From positions 496,001 through 560,000 of the forward strand of contig NZ_CP121663.1 of the NCBI RefSeq assembly GCF_029714285.1: a stretch of 64,000 nt of DNA, in the 5' to 3' direction. Of the stretch, positions 16,572 to 25,960 are shown piece after piece. The position numbers and the translations under genes were made by a program. Source of the stretch: Rhizobium sp. CB3090 (lineage in GTDB: Bacteria; Pseudomonadota; Alphaproteobacteria; Rhizobiales; Rhizobiaceae). Every line of letters starts with the position of its first letter. Position 1 is the stretch's first letter. The notes beneath the pieces were generated by a model, which was not told where the DNA came from, did no database searches, and saw nothing but the letters and a program-made list of their open reading frames with translations.

Positions 16572-19058
16572 ATGCGTGTTCCGACCTCCACCTATCGGCT
16601 GCAATTTCGCGGCGATCTCACATTCGAGCGGGCGAGCGGGCTTGTTCCTTATCTGAAAGACCTCGGCATCAGCCACCTCTACGCCTCGCCGATCTTCACC
16701 GCCACAAAGGGTTCGACACACGGCTACGATGTCACCGATCCAAACGAGATCGATCCGGCGATAGGCGGCCGAAAGGGGTTCGACACCCTGACGGCAAGTT
16801 TGCAGAAAGCCGGGCTAGGGCTCATCGTCGATATCGTTCCGAACCATATGGCTGCCTCACTGGAAAACCCCTGGTGGCGGGACGTTCTGCGATATGGGCA
16901 GGAGAGCGTTTATGCGGGCTATTTCGATATCGATTGGAGCGAGAAGCTGACATTGCCGCAGCTTGGAAAGCCCTTCGAAGAAGCTCTCGCTGCTGGTGAG
17001 CTTCAACTGCGCTACGATGCCACCGAGGATCTGTTGCAATTGGCTTATTTCGACAATTGCTTCCCGCTTTCCGAAGACAGCGCCAGATTTGTGATGGCGC
17101 AGACAGGAAGAAATGCGGAGCGACTGCAGGCTTTCTCGAGGGATGCAGCCAAGATGAATGAGCTGATCGAGAAGCAGTACTGGCAGTTGCTGTATTGGAA
17201 GGATGCCGCTCGGCACCTCAACTATCGCCGCTTCTTCGAGGTCGCAGGGCTGGTCGGCATAAGGGTGGAAGACGAGCGGGTCTTTGAAGCGACCCATCGG
17301 CTGACGATCGAATTGATCCGTTCCGGGCAAGTCCAGGGTTTGCGCATCGATCATATCGACGGGCTGGCGGATCCGAAAGCCTATCTCCAGCGGCTGCGGC
17401 GAGCAGCCGGTGCCGATACCTTCATCGTGGTCGAAAAAATCCTTGGTCATGGCGAGACCTTGCCGCCGGATTGGCCCGTGTCGGGAACGACAGGATACGA
17501 GTTCATCTCCGCCATGCCCGACCTTTTCCTTGCAGGAGATGGGCTGCAAAAAATTGAGGCGGTGTACCAGATCGTCGACAACGAGCATGCCGATTTTTCC
17601 GCTGGGCTACGTGATGCGAAGTTGTTGATGGTCGAGCGCAATTTCGCGGGCGAGATGGCACGTCTGACGAAGCTGGCCCGCTTGATTTTTCCCGCCTTCG
17701 ACGAAGTGGAGATATCGTCGGCGCTTCGGGAACTGTTGGTGGCCTTTCCCGTTTATCGCACCTACGGTTACCGAGGAGCGCTCTCTGCCGAGGATGAAGC
17801 GGTCGTTCGCGGTGCCGTCGACAAAGCGCAGGCCAAGTTGCCGGCTGCCGACGTCCTGAACGCGATAGAAAGCCTACTGCGAGGAGAAATCGCCGGTGAG
17901 CGGGCCGGGGAATTTCGAGCGAGATTTCAGCAACTCAGCGGCCCAGTCATGGCGAAAGCTGTCGAAGATACGCTTTTTTATCGCTATAACCGGTTAATCG
18001 CGATGAATGAAGTTGGTGGCGAACCTGCAATGCCGCCACGCGGGGTCGTCGCCTTTCACCAGATGATGGCGAATCGACTTCAGCGTCAACGAAATGGGCT
18101 TTCCGCCACGTCGACGCATGATACGAAGCGCGGAGAAGATGCGCGTGCACGTCTCTACAGCCTTTCACAGTATCCTGAGGCATGGATCGGCGGGTTTTCG
18201 CGCTGGCGTGCCATGAATGCGGCCTTTCGCACCGATCTTGCTGATGGACCTGCGCCGGAACCCAATATCGAATGGATGCTGTATCAGGCGCTGGCGGGAA
18301 TCTGGCCGGCTGATGTCGAGCTAAGCGATCAGGATGTATTGAGAGATCGGTTCACGGCCTATGTGTTGAAGGCGATACGCGAGGCAAAGCTGCGAACGGA
18401 TTGGATGGAGGAAAACCACGCATATGAAAAAGCTGTTCTGGACTACGCCAGCGCTTTGCTCTCGCCTCGAAACCAAGCTTTTCGGAACGACTTCGGGAAG
18501 ACAGTGCAACCGTTTATGAAGCTTGGCTATTTGAACAGCCTGTCTCAGGTCCTGATCAAGCTTACGGCCCCAGGCATTCCAGACATCTACCAGGGCGCCG
18601 AGGGACTCGATTTCAATCTGGTCGATCCCGATAACCGAAGGCCGGTCGACTTTCGGCCGGTCGGTGCACCGCAGGTTCGATCGCCCTTCAAAGAACCATG
18701 GGCCATGTCCCTGAAACGGCAGATCATCCGAAGCGTCCTTCGCCATCGTAACGGTCACCCAGAACTCTTTCTCGAGGGCAGCTATCGACCCCTTGAGATT
18801 AAGGGCGAGCGATCGGACAACATTCTCGCCTTCGCGCGAATTCACCGGAAGGAGGCGACAATCACCATCGTCCCGCGATTGACGGATGCCGACAGCAGCG
18901 GAGCTTCTTTCTGGAAGGACACGGTTGTCTCGATACCGCAACGCCTTGATGGGCAAATGCGCGATCTACTGACGGGGAAGCCGTGGCCCGCTGGCGATAT
19001 TTCGGCCATGCTGTTGCTTGAGGATCATCCCGTCTCTTTCCTCGTCACACCCGACTAG
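16572..19058 (+). CDS. treY: Malto-oligosyltrehalose synthase
   Basis: GH13 enzyme of 828 residues that isomerises the reducing-end alpha-1,4 bond of maltodextrin to the alpha,alpha-1,1 bond of trehalose. The start at 16572 (MRVPTSTYRLQF) is typical of TreY and has AAGGGA 5 bases upstream. The catalytic regions DIVPNHMA, GLRIDHIDGLADP with the nucleophile Asp, VVEKILGHGE with the acid Glu, and STHDTKRGEDARAR are all present. The C-terminus carries the PGIPDIYQGAE segment. It acts with TreZ, encoded on the other strand, and with the debranching enzyme encoded 87 bases downstream. Confidence 0.95.
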   Translation: MRVPTSTYRLQFRGDLTFERASGLVPYLKDLGISHLYASPIFTATKGSTHGYDVTDPNEIDPAIGGRKGFDTLTASLQKAGLGLIVDIVPNHMAASLENPWWRDVLRYGQESVYAGYFDIDWSEKLTLPQLGKPFEEALAAGELQLRYDATEDLLQLAYFDNCFPLSEDSARFVMAQTGRNAERLQAFSRDAAKMNELIEKQYWQLLYWKDAARHLNYRRFFEVAGLVGIRVEDERVFEATHRLTIELIRSGQVQGLRIDHIDGLADPKAYLQRLRRAAGADTFIVVEKILGHGETLPPDWPVSGTTGYEFISAMPDLFLAGDGLQKIEAVYQIVDNEHADFSAGLRDAKLLMVERNFAGEMARLTKLARLIFPAFDEVEISSALRELLVAFPVYRTYGYRGALSAEDEAVVRGAVDKAQAKLPAADVLNAIESLLRGEIAGERAGEFRARFQQLSGPVMAKAVEDTLFYRYNRLIAMNEVGGEPAMPPRGVVAFHQMMANRLQRQRNGLSATSTHDTKRGEDARARLYSLSQYPEAWIGGFSRWRAMNAAFRTDLADGPAPEPNIEWMLYQALAGIWPADVELSDQDVLRDRFTAYVLKAIREAKLRTDWMEENHAYEKAVLDYASALLSPRNQAFRNDFGKTVQPFMKLGYLNSLSQVLIKLTAPGIPDIYQGAEGLDFNLVDPDNRRPVDFRPVGAPQVRSPFKEPWAMSLKRQIIRSVLRHRNGHPELFLEGSYRPLEIKGERSDNILAFARIHRKEATITIVPRLTDADSSGASFWKDTVVSIPQRLDGQMRDLLTGKPWPAGDISAMLLLEDHPVSFLVTPD

Positions 19059-19145
19059 CTGTCCGCCCGGCAATCCGTGGCCTTCGGCCGGCCGGAACAA
19101 AGCGTCGTGTTGCCGTGTTGTGGTTGCACCTATGAAGAGGCCCCC

Positions 19146-21221
19146 ATGACCCAGGACGGAAAGCAATATGCAATTGAGCAGGGCGATTTCACGAAACTGG
19201 GGGCGAACTATGACGGCGAGGGCGTCAATTTCGGGCTTTTCAGCGCCTATGCGGAGAAGGTTGAACTCTGTCTTTTCGACGAGACCGGAAAGCAGGAAAT
19301 CGAGCGGATCGTCCTGCCGGAATTTACCAACGAGATCTGGCATGGCTATGTTCCAGGCCTGCAGCCCGGTGCTCTCTACGGCTATCGCGTCCATGGACCG
19401 TTTGATCCGGAGAGCGGGCATCGCTTCAACCCGAACAAGTTGCTCGTCGACCCATACGCCCGCGAGCTTGTGGGCAACGTGGCGTGGTCGCGAGCGAATT
19501 TCGCCTACATTCTGGATGACGAACTGAAAGATCTATCTTTCGACGAAACCGATAGTGCACCGGCGATGCCGAAGTGCCGTATCATCGATTTCAACGGGAA
19601 AGACAAGGTTTCGAGCCAAAAGCCGTCCGTCCCTTGGTCGCGGACGATTTTCTACGAGTCTCACGTCAAGGGACTGACGATGCTGCATCCGGTGATTCCG
19701 GAGGAGCTACGCGGTACGTTTGACGGGCTCGGCCAAAGAGCGATCGTCGATTACGTCAAGAGCCTTGGCATTACCTCGATCGAGCTGCTTCCGATCCACT
19801 TTTTTCCGGACGACAGCCATCTGCTCGACAAGGGTCTCAGCAACTATTGGGGCTACAATACGCTCGCCTTCTTTGCCCCGGCTTCCCGCTATTACGGCCC
19901 GAATGGCTTCGGAGGCTTCCGCGACATGGTGCGGAGCTTCCACGATACCGGCATCGAGGTGATCCTCGACGTCGTCTACAACCATACGGCCGAAGGCAAC
20001 GAACTTGGTCCGACGCTCTCGTTCAAAGGCATCGACAATTTTTCATATTATCGCACGCTGCCCGACACGCCTCGCTATTACATCAACGACACGGGCACCG
20101 GTAACACCATCAATACGTCGCATCCGCGCGTGTTGCAGATGGTGACGGACTCACTTCGTTACTGGGCCGAAGAAATGGAGGTTGACGGCTTTCGCTTCGA
20201 TCTCGGCACGATTCTCGGGCGGGAACCGCAGGGCTTCGACCAGCGCAGCGGCTTTTTCGATGCGGTTGGCCAAGATCCGGTCCTCTCCAAAATCAAGCTT
20301 GTCGGCGAGCCGTGGGACATCGGCCCCGGCGGCTATCAGGTCGGCGGCTTTCCGCCGGGCTGGGCTGAGTGGAACGACAAATATCGCGATACGATCCGTG
20401 ACTACTGGAACGGCACTCCGGGCACGACAAGAGAGTTTGCTGCGCGTATCCTCGGCTCAGGCGATGTCTATGATCTGCGCGGGCGCCGACCATGGGCTAG
20501 CGTCAATTTCATTGCCGCCCACGATGGCTTTACTCTCAATGATCTCGTCTCCTACAACGGTAAGCATAACGAGGCGAATGGCGAGAACAACGAGGACGGC
20601 CACAACGACAATCGCAGTTTCAATTACGGTGCCGAAGGGCCAACGGAAGACGAGAGCATCAACGCGACCCGAGAGCGTCAGAAGCGAAATTTCCTGGCGA
20701 CCTTGTTCCTGTCGCATGGGACGCCGATGTTGCTTGCCGGCGACGAGTTCGGCCGTAGCCAAATGGGCAATAATAACGGCTATTGCCAGGACAACGAGCT
20801 TAGCTGGTTACATTGGCAAGACCCCTATGAAAGCGCCGAAGCCTTATGCGCCTTCACCAAACGCCTGATTGCTCTGCGACAGGATCATTCGATCTTCCGG
20901 CGGGAGAATTGGCGCGACGGCCTCATTGTTACGTGGCTCAATCCCGACGGCGGAGCCTTTGCCGAGGAGCATTGGGACGACGAGGCAAGCACGACCATCG
21001 GTCTGCGGCTGTCGCGCGACCATCCCGTGGAGGAGGGGTGGGACGACGTGCTGCTCCTGTTCAACCCTCAGGATGAAGATGTCACTTTCAACCTGCCGGA
21101 TGACAGGCGCTGGGCTTTGGAGCTCACCACATCAGATCCGATGGCGAATGGGGCAGAAGAAATCGCCAGCCAGAGCTTGCTGCTCGAAGCCCGAAGCCTG
21201 GCGGTCTTGAGGCCGGTCTGA
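19146..21221 (+). CDS. glgX: Glycogen debranching enzyme (isoamylase-type)
   Basis: GH13/CBM48 enzyme of 691 residues that hydrolyses alpha-1,6 branches of glycogen or limit dextrin and so supplies linear chains to TreY. Features: an N-terminal CBM48 region (GANYDGEGVNFGLFSAYAEKVELCLFD), VVYNHTAEG, VDGFRFDLGTILGRE with the nucleophile Asp, GEPWDIGPGGYQVGGFP with the acid Glu, and IAAHDGFTLNDLVSYNGKHN. The start at 19146 is preferred to an upstream GTG at 19077 because the homologous domain begins here. It lies 87 bases after treY and is probably in the same stress-induced transcript. Confidence 0.93.
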   Translation: MTQDGKQYAIEQGDFTKLGANYDGEGVNFGLFSAYAEKVELCLFDETGKQEIERIVLPEFTNEIWHGYVPGLQPGALYGYRVHGPFDPESGHRFNPNKLLVDPYARELVGNVAWSRANFAYILDDELKDLSFDETDSAPAMPKCRIIDFNGKDKVSSQKPSVPWSRTIFYESHVKGLTMLHPVIPEELRGTFDGLGQRAIVDYVKSLGITSIELLPIHFFPDDSHLLDKGLSNYWGYNTLAFFAPASRYYGPNGFGGFRDMVRSFHDTGIEVILDVVYNHTAEGNELGPTLSFKGIDNFSYYRTLPDTPRYYINDTGTGNTINTSHPRVLQMVTDSLRYWAEEMEVDGFRFDLGTILGREPQGFDQRSGFFDAVGQDPVLSKIKLVGEPWDIGPGGYQVGGFPPGWAEWNDKYRDTIRDYWNGTPGTTREFAARILGSGDVYDLRGRRPWASVNFIAAHDGFTLNDLVSYNGKHNEANGENNEDGHNDNRSFNYGAEGPTEDESINATRERQKRNFLATLFLSHGTPMLLAGDEFGRSQMGNNNGYCQDNELSWLHWQDPYESAEALCAFTKRLIALRQDHSIFRRENWRDGLIVTWLNPDGGAFAEEHWDDEASTTIGLRLSRDHPVEEGWDDVLLLFNPQDEDVTFNLPDDRRWALELTTSDPMANGAEEIASQSLLLEARSLAVLRPV

Positions 21222-21316
21222 ATCGGCTGCTTTGAGGAGGCTACCTCGACTAGGCATTGGCTGCTAAATCTCGCAGCCGCAGCGGTAGCACCGTCAGCCG
21301 GTTGTTTCGTTGCCGC

Positions 21317-22417
21317 TCAAGTGGAGGATTTTCCGATCGTATCGGCAACCTGAGCGCCGCGACTTCCCATGGGAAGTGCGGCGTCGGTCGTCGTGTCTAC
21401 GGCGGTCTGGTGCTCCAGTTCCGCATTGATTTCCGCCCCGACCAACAGGATCACCACGGATAGCCAGATCCAGATCAGAAAACCGATGAGCGCTCCCAGA
21501 GTGCCGTATGTGGCGTCGTAGTTGGCAAAGTTCTTAAGGTAGACAGAGAACAGCAAGGACATGGCGATCCAGCCTGCGGTTGCCAGGGCAGCACCCCAGG
21601 TAAGCCATCTCACTTTCGCGGGTTCACGGCTCGGGCCGAACCGATAGATTGCCGTAACCGCAATGATCATCAGGATCAACAAAATTGGCCAGCGCAGGAT
21701 TAGCACGAGGTTCTCCTTCCACTGATCGAGCCAAAAAAGAGAGAGAACCAGCGGCATGATAGCGACTAATCCGATGACCAAGATTGCCGCCAATATTGAA
21801 CACAGCGTAAAACAGAGCCCAACGAGATTGAGGCGGATCAGCCCGCGCTTTTCTGTTTCTTCATAAGCAATGTTCATCGCATCGAAGATTGCCAATGTTC
21901 CGCTGTGCGTGCTCCACAAGGCGACCCCCAAACCAAGAAACAAGGCGAGGCTAAGCGTCCCGTTTCGCCGCTGAACGAGATCGTTCAGTCGATCGGCGAT
22001 CATGTCAAAGGCGCCGGGAGGCAGGAGTGCGGAAAGGGAACGGAGATGCTCGCTGATACTCGCGGGATCGGCAAAGAAGCCATAGAGCGAGACAAGTGCT
22101 GCAAGCGCTGGAAAGAGTGCCAGGAGAAGGTAAAAGGTCACGCCTGCCGCAACGAGCGAAATGCGATCATCACTGATTTCGTGGACGACACGCCAGAACA
22201 CATCGCGCAGGCCACGGCGCGGTATGTGCTCCGGAACGGCTGCAAGTCGCCCCAGTTCCGGATTGAGCCTGTGGTTAGTAGCATTTGGAGACCCGGTCTC
22301 GACATGTGCTCGCTTCCCCAATGCACGAGTTAAAAGCAAGGCGGCAATCGCAAAGCTACTAATTCGGAATAGGGAATGCGTGTGTTGCGGTCGGCCACGG
22401 TGGACACGTTTTCTCAT
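21317..22417 (-). CDS. YihY/BrkB family inner-membrane protein
   Basis: A 366-residue membrane protein of the YihY (formerly ribonuclease BN, BrkB) family, function unknown. About six hydrophobic segments follow an N-terminal cytoplasmic region; family signatures include ISLVAAGVTFYLLLALFPALAALVSLYG and LWSTHSGTLAIFDAMNIAYEE. The first 65 or so residues are longer than usual and may not all be translated. It lies 135 bases downstream of the antiporter gene on the same strand and converges with glgX. No promoter of the EcfG type was found directly in front. Confidence 0.85.
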   Translation of the reverse strand: MRKRVHRGRPQHTHSLFRISSFAIAALLLTRALGKRAHVETGSPNATNHRLNPELGRLAAVPEHIPRRGLRDVFWRVVHEISDDRISLVAAGVTFYLLLALFPALAALVSLYGFFADPASISEHLRSLSALLPPGAFDMIADRLNDLVQRRNGTLSLALFLGLGVALWSTHSGTLAIFDAMNIAYEETEKRGLIRLNLVGLCFTLCSILAAILVIGLVAIMPLVLSLFWLDQWKENLVLILRWPILLILMIIAVTAIYRFGPSREPAKVRWLTWGAALATAGWIAMSLLFSVYLKNFANYDATYGTLGALIGFLIWIWLSVVILLVGAEINAELEHQTAVDTTTDAALPMGSRGAQVADTIGKSST

Positions 22418-22552
22418 CAGGCTACTCCATCAGACTGCCCATCGTTTTGCGGTAACGCTTGACCCAATGAAAAGATGCGCCCGGATGTCCTCTGCCAGGA
22501 GGCGGCGCTGATTGCGACTTCAGTGCGGAAAGAGAGGAGTAGGATCGCGACG

Positions 22553-24853
22553 TCATTTTTCTGCTTCAATGACGATGATCGATCTGTCGGCGGCATCGAT
22601 CAGCGAATTGGCAATCCCTCCGTAGGAAAGCCTTGTGCCCGCTTGCCTACTGACGCCCAGGATGATCAGATTGGCTCGACGTCGCCTCGCGTTTCGCAAT
22701 ATGGCCAGCTCCGGCGAAGTTCCGCGTTCAACCGTCTTGCCAATGTCGAGGCCATAATAGGCTGCAATTTTGTCGACCCTTTTGAAGGCTTCCTTATGAA
22801 GATCGCTCATATCACTGAGGCGTGGCATCCGGACAAGCTGCTGTGGATCGGTCACGTACACGACCGCGATTTCACAACCGGCAGCTTTTGCGATTGCCGA
22901 AGCGAACTCGACAGCGCGGGTGGAGCGCTCCGTCCCTGACACTGGAACAAGGATACGAAGTTCATTGTCATTTTCGGGTACTCGCCCTCTGCTGAAGGTG
23001 ATGGCGACGGTTCCCTGAAACGAAGATGTCATCTTCGTAAAACGCTCGTCGAGTCCGCCGGCGTCGGCAACGGCTGGTTCGGCCCCGATGATCATCAGGT
23101 CGTGTCCTTTCTCGGCGCTCTCGGAAAGCGCTCGCTCCAAATCACCGTCTTTCTTCCTTCCCGTGACGTGAACGTCCGCGGGTGTGGCAGAATCGGTGTC
23201 GGATTGCGCCACCGCCTTCGTTGCGGTTGCCTTGACCTGGTCCACAAATGTTGTCACGCCGTCTGCGTCCGATCGCTCGGCGTTCGGCGGACGCTTTGTT
23301 TCGTCGTCAATGCGCAGTACCGTCACAGGCATTTGCCTGACTGCGGCGAGGAACCCCGAAATTCTGGAGGCCAAGTTGCCGTTTTTAGACCGATCGACCG
23401 CCAGCAATATGCGTTCGAAGTTGGCGAGATAGCTAGCCTTTTCGAATTCCTCGCTCTCCAGCCGGTTTCGTTCCTCTTCCCGAACCGGCAACCGCGCAAG
23501 CGCCCATCTCAAAGTCGGCGGCATCATCATTGTCGTGACGACGGCCATCGCCACAATGATGGAAAACAATCGTTGATCGAGGACGCCGACGGATAATCCG
23601 ATAGAAGCAACGATCACTTCGGTAGAACCCCTGGCGTTCATACCGCAGCCAAGCGCAATGGCTTCTGAAGTCGAGAATCCCCCAAAACGGCCGCCGAGAA
23701 ATGCGCCGCCGAACTTTCCGATGCTGGCGATGACAATCAAGCCACTCGCCAGCAATAGGATTGCGGGATCTCTGACGACCGTAAGATCTGTTTGAAGCCC
23801 GGTGAGACCAAAGAACACCGGCATGAACAAAGCCGTCGTGAGCGCTCGAAGCTGTGTGTCTATCTGACGTGTCAGGATGGGCGATTGGCCGACGAGGATT
23901 CCGGCCACGAATGCACCCAACACCGTATGAACGCCAATCAAATTGGTGATGATCGCCATGACGCCCATAGTGGCGATAATGGCGCTCAGGACAGGCAGGT
24001 CGCTTTTAAATCTATCGTTCGTCCAGCGGATGATCTCGAAGACGACACGTCGTCCGATCGTAAAACTCAAGCCCATGAACACAAGCGTGCCGACGACGCT
24101 CTTCGCAAGTGTCGGTAGCTCGACGGCCCCCTTTTCCGCAAGGGAGAAGGTAACCGAGATGATGACCCAGCCCACCGTGTCGTCGATGATGGCGGATGCG
24201 ACGATCAGTTGGCCGATGTTCCTCCTCATGAAGTCCATTTCGCGAACGACGGATGCAACGATTTTCACCGACGAGATGGAAAGTGCCGTTCCGAGGAAAA
24301 GCGAGGCAACAAGCCTTTTCTCGGGATCGGGAAGCAAGCTGGCTGGAAGGAGTTCGCCCAGCGCAAAACCCGCCGCGAAAGGGACGACGATGCCCGTGAA
24401 GGACACGCCAAATGCAGCGCGTCGCATCCGTTGCGCCAGGCCCAGGTCCGTTTCCATGCCCGCGAGCAGAAGCAGAAAGAGGATGCCTAACTGGGCCACC
24501 GCGTTGATCATGCTTTTTTGCGCATCGCCGGCCGGAAACATCATGGCCTGAAAATCCGGCAAAATCTCACCGAGAACGGACGGACCAAGCAATACCCCGC
24601 CGATGATCTGGCCCATGATCGAAGGCTGCCCGATGCGCACCATAAATTCCCCGAGCAATCGCCCGACGATGACGAGGATGACAATTTGAGTGAGGAAAAG
24701 ACCTTCGGAGGGCGTGGTGGCGTTCTCTCCATTTGCGGCGAAAGCCGATGTCGCAACGCCCGCAGAGAGTAGCAAGGCGATCAAAATAGAATTTGGGTGA
24801 TGTTTTCCGAAATTCATTGATCTCATGAAGCCTTGCTCACCGCGGGTCGCCAT
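22553..24853 (-). CDS. CPA2-type cation:proton antiporter with C-terminal universal-stress domain
   Basis: A 766-residue membrane protein. After a signal-like segment (ILIALLLSAGVATSAFA) come about twelve transmembrane segments of the KefB/NhaS3-type exchanger fold (residues about 45-435), including GQPSIMGQIIGGVLLGP, AGMETDLGLAQRM and ASAIIDDTVGWVI with the ion-binding acidic pair. The remaining roughly 320 residues contain two UspA-like regions (RILLAVDRSKNGN and LRILVPVSGTERSTRAVEFASAIA). An alternative start at 24826 has AAGG just upstream. A perfect EcfG-type promoter lies 35 bases before the start, so it belongs to the general stress response. Confidence 0.9.
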   Translation of the reverse strand: MATRGEQGFMRSMNFGKHHPNSILIALLLSAGVATSAFAANGENATTPSEGLFLTQIVILVIVGRLLGEFMVRIGQPSIMGQIIGGVLLGPSVLGEILPDFQAMMFPAGDAQKSMINAVAQLGILFLLLLAGMETDLGLAQRMRRAAFGVSFTGIVVPFAAGFALGELLPASLLPDPEKRLVASLFLGTALSISSVKIVASVVREMDFMRRNIGQLIVASAIIDDTVGWVIISVTFSLAEKGAVELPTLAKSVVGTLVFMGLSFTIGRRVVFEIIRWTNDRFKSDLPVLSAIIATMGVMAIITNLIGVHTVLGAFVAGILVGQSPILTRQIDTQLRALTTALFMPVFFGLTGLQTDLTVVRDPAILLLASGLIVIASIGKFGGAFLGGRFGGFSTSEAIALGCGMNARGSTEVIVASIGLSVGVLDQRLFSIIVAMAVVTTMMMPPTLRWALARLPVREEERNRLESEEFEKASYLANFERILLAVDRSKNGNLASRISGFLAAVRQMPVTVLRIDDETKRPPNAERSDADGVTTFVDQVKATATKAVAQSDTDSATPADVHVTGRKKDGDLERALSESAEKGHDLMIIGAEPAVADAGGLDERFTKMTSSFQGTVAITFSRGRVPENDNELRILVPVSGTERSTRAVEFASAIAKAAGCEIAVVYVTDPQQLVRMPRLSDMSDLHKEAFKRVDKIAAYYGLDIGKTVERGTSPELAILRNARRRRANLIILGVSRQAGTRLSYGGIANSLIDAADRSIIVIEAEK

Positions 24854-24887
24854 GGGGCTCTTTCTTATGCAGGAGGCATGGCGAGGT

Positions 24888-24912
24888 AACGCGGCCCCCG
24901 AGGCGGAGTTCC
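24888..24912 (-). promoter_or_regulatory. EcfG-type promoter for the CPA2 antiporter
   Basis: Minus strand GGAAC (24912-24908), 16 bases, CGTT (24891-24888): a perfect consensus match, 35 bases upstream of the antiporter start. It lies in the 390-base gap shared with the divergent GntR gene; the rest of the gap holds the GntR operator and promoter and no gene. Confidence 0.8.
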
Positions 24913-25155
24913 TTTCGATGATGCAGCTCCAGGCCAGACGCCGACAGTTGTGCTGCGCGGCTGGGCAATCACGACATCAATTCGCTAATCTCCAGGCTCA
25001 GTTCTCGCTCCTTTGACCGAGTATTTGCCTGACGGTTGTTGCGGTGAGTTTGCCCGTCACATCGGGCTTCGTACTTCAAAAGATGGCTTTCGGCGGTGCC
25101 AGGACCGAAGCGGATGGCTGACGCTTTTGGCAATTGTATTTTTATCAAATATTCA

Positions 25156-25176
25156 TTGTGTACACAAAGTACACAA
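25156..25176. promoter_or_regulatory. Candidate GntR-family operator
   Basis: TTGTGTACACAA (25156-25167) is a perfect 12-base palindrome, and a further TACACAA (25170-25176) repeats one arm. TGTACA-centred sites of this kind are bound by FadR-subfamily GntR regulators. It lies directly upstream of a TTGACT -35 element and 68 bases before the GntR gene, fitting autoregulation and control of the downstream catabolic operon. Confidence 0.6.
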
Positions 25177-25179
25177 TTA

Positions 25180-25208
25180 TTGACTCAAACTTCGGCGTGT
25201 GCGATGAT
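25180..25208 (+). promoter_or_regulatory. Candidate sigma-70 promoter of the GntR/catabolic operon
   Basis: TTGACT (25180-25185), 17 bases, GATGAT (25203-25208), 35 bases before the GntR start and immediately after the palindromic operator. The -10 is a poor match, as expected for a regulated promoter. Confidence 0.4.
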
Positions 25209-25243
25209 CCCCATCATCAGGAAGAAGGGGGCGGGAATTTCCC

Positions 25244-25960
25244 ATGGCGAAGACCGTTAAGAGCAACCTCTACGAGGATCTGAAGCGTCAAATCCTGACG
25301 ATGGAGCTTGATCCCGACGCGGATCTCGATGAGGCGAGCCTCAGCGTGCGCTATGGCCTTTCACGCACTCCGGTTCGCGACATTTTCCGGCGTCTGGCAG
25401 GGGAGGGATATATCGATATCCGCGAGAACCGCGGGGCGCGGGTCATTCCGATGAACCACGCCACGCTGCGGAACTTCTTCCTGGTGGCGCCGATGATTTA
25501 CGCGGCGATCGGCCGTCTCGCGGTGCAGAACTTCAAGCCGTCCCAGCTTGCCGACCTGAAGCAGACGCAGGAGCGTTTTCGCCAGGCCAGCAAGGACATG
25601 GATGCATTTACGATGGTTCTCGAGAACAACCGTTTCCATGAAATCTTCGGCGAGATGTCGGCCAACGTCTATCTGCAGGCGAGCCTCGGCCGGCTCCTGA
25701 TCGACCATGCGCGCATCGGGCACACGTTCTTCCGTCCGAGAACCCAGGACATGACGCGGCGCCTGCAGGTGGCGGTCGAACACCATGACAATTTCATCGA
25801 AGCCTTGGGTGCTCACGATGAGGATTCCGTCGTCGACCTGGTTTTCGAGCACTGGGAGCTGTCCCGCGAGAACATGGAAATGTTCATAGCGCCACAAGGA
25901 CTTAAGGCGGATGCGCTGATCGGCGGTCCGAACGTGCAATCATTGGAGAAATCATCGTGA
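25244..25960 (+). CDS. GntR family transcriptional regulator (FadR/FCD subfamily)
   Basis: A 238-residue regulator with an N-terminal winged helix-turn-helix (LDEASLSVRYGLSRTPVRDIFRRLAGEGYIDIRENRGARV) and a C-terminal all-helical FCD effector domain with histidines that can bind metal (NNRFHEIFG, EHHDNFIEALG). FCD effectors are usually small carboxylates. Its stop overlaps the GTG start of the next gene (GTGA), so it is the first gene of the catabolic operon and probably senses its substrate. In Sinorhizobium the hydroxyproline regulator HypR is also GntR-type. Confidence 0.92.
   Translation: MAKTVKSNLYEDLKRQILTMELDPDADLDEASLSVRYGLSRTPVRDIFRRLAGEGYIDIRENRGARVIPMNHATLRNFFLVAPMIYAAIGRLAVQNFKPSQLADLKQTQERFRQASKDMDAFTMVLENNRFHEIFGEMSANVYLQASLGRLLIDHARIGHTFFRPRTQDMTRRLQVAVEHHDNFIEALGAHDEDSVVDLVFEHWELSRENMEMFIAPQGLKADALIGGPNVQSLEKSS

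Noticed and set aside
22418..22552. Search for an EcfG promoter in front of the BrkB-family gene
   Set aside because: A CGTT is present on the minus strand but no GGAAC lies 16 or 17 bases upstream, so stress control of this gene is not claimed except by read-through from the antiporter.
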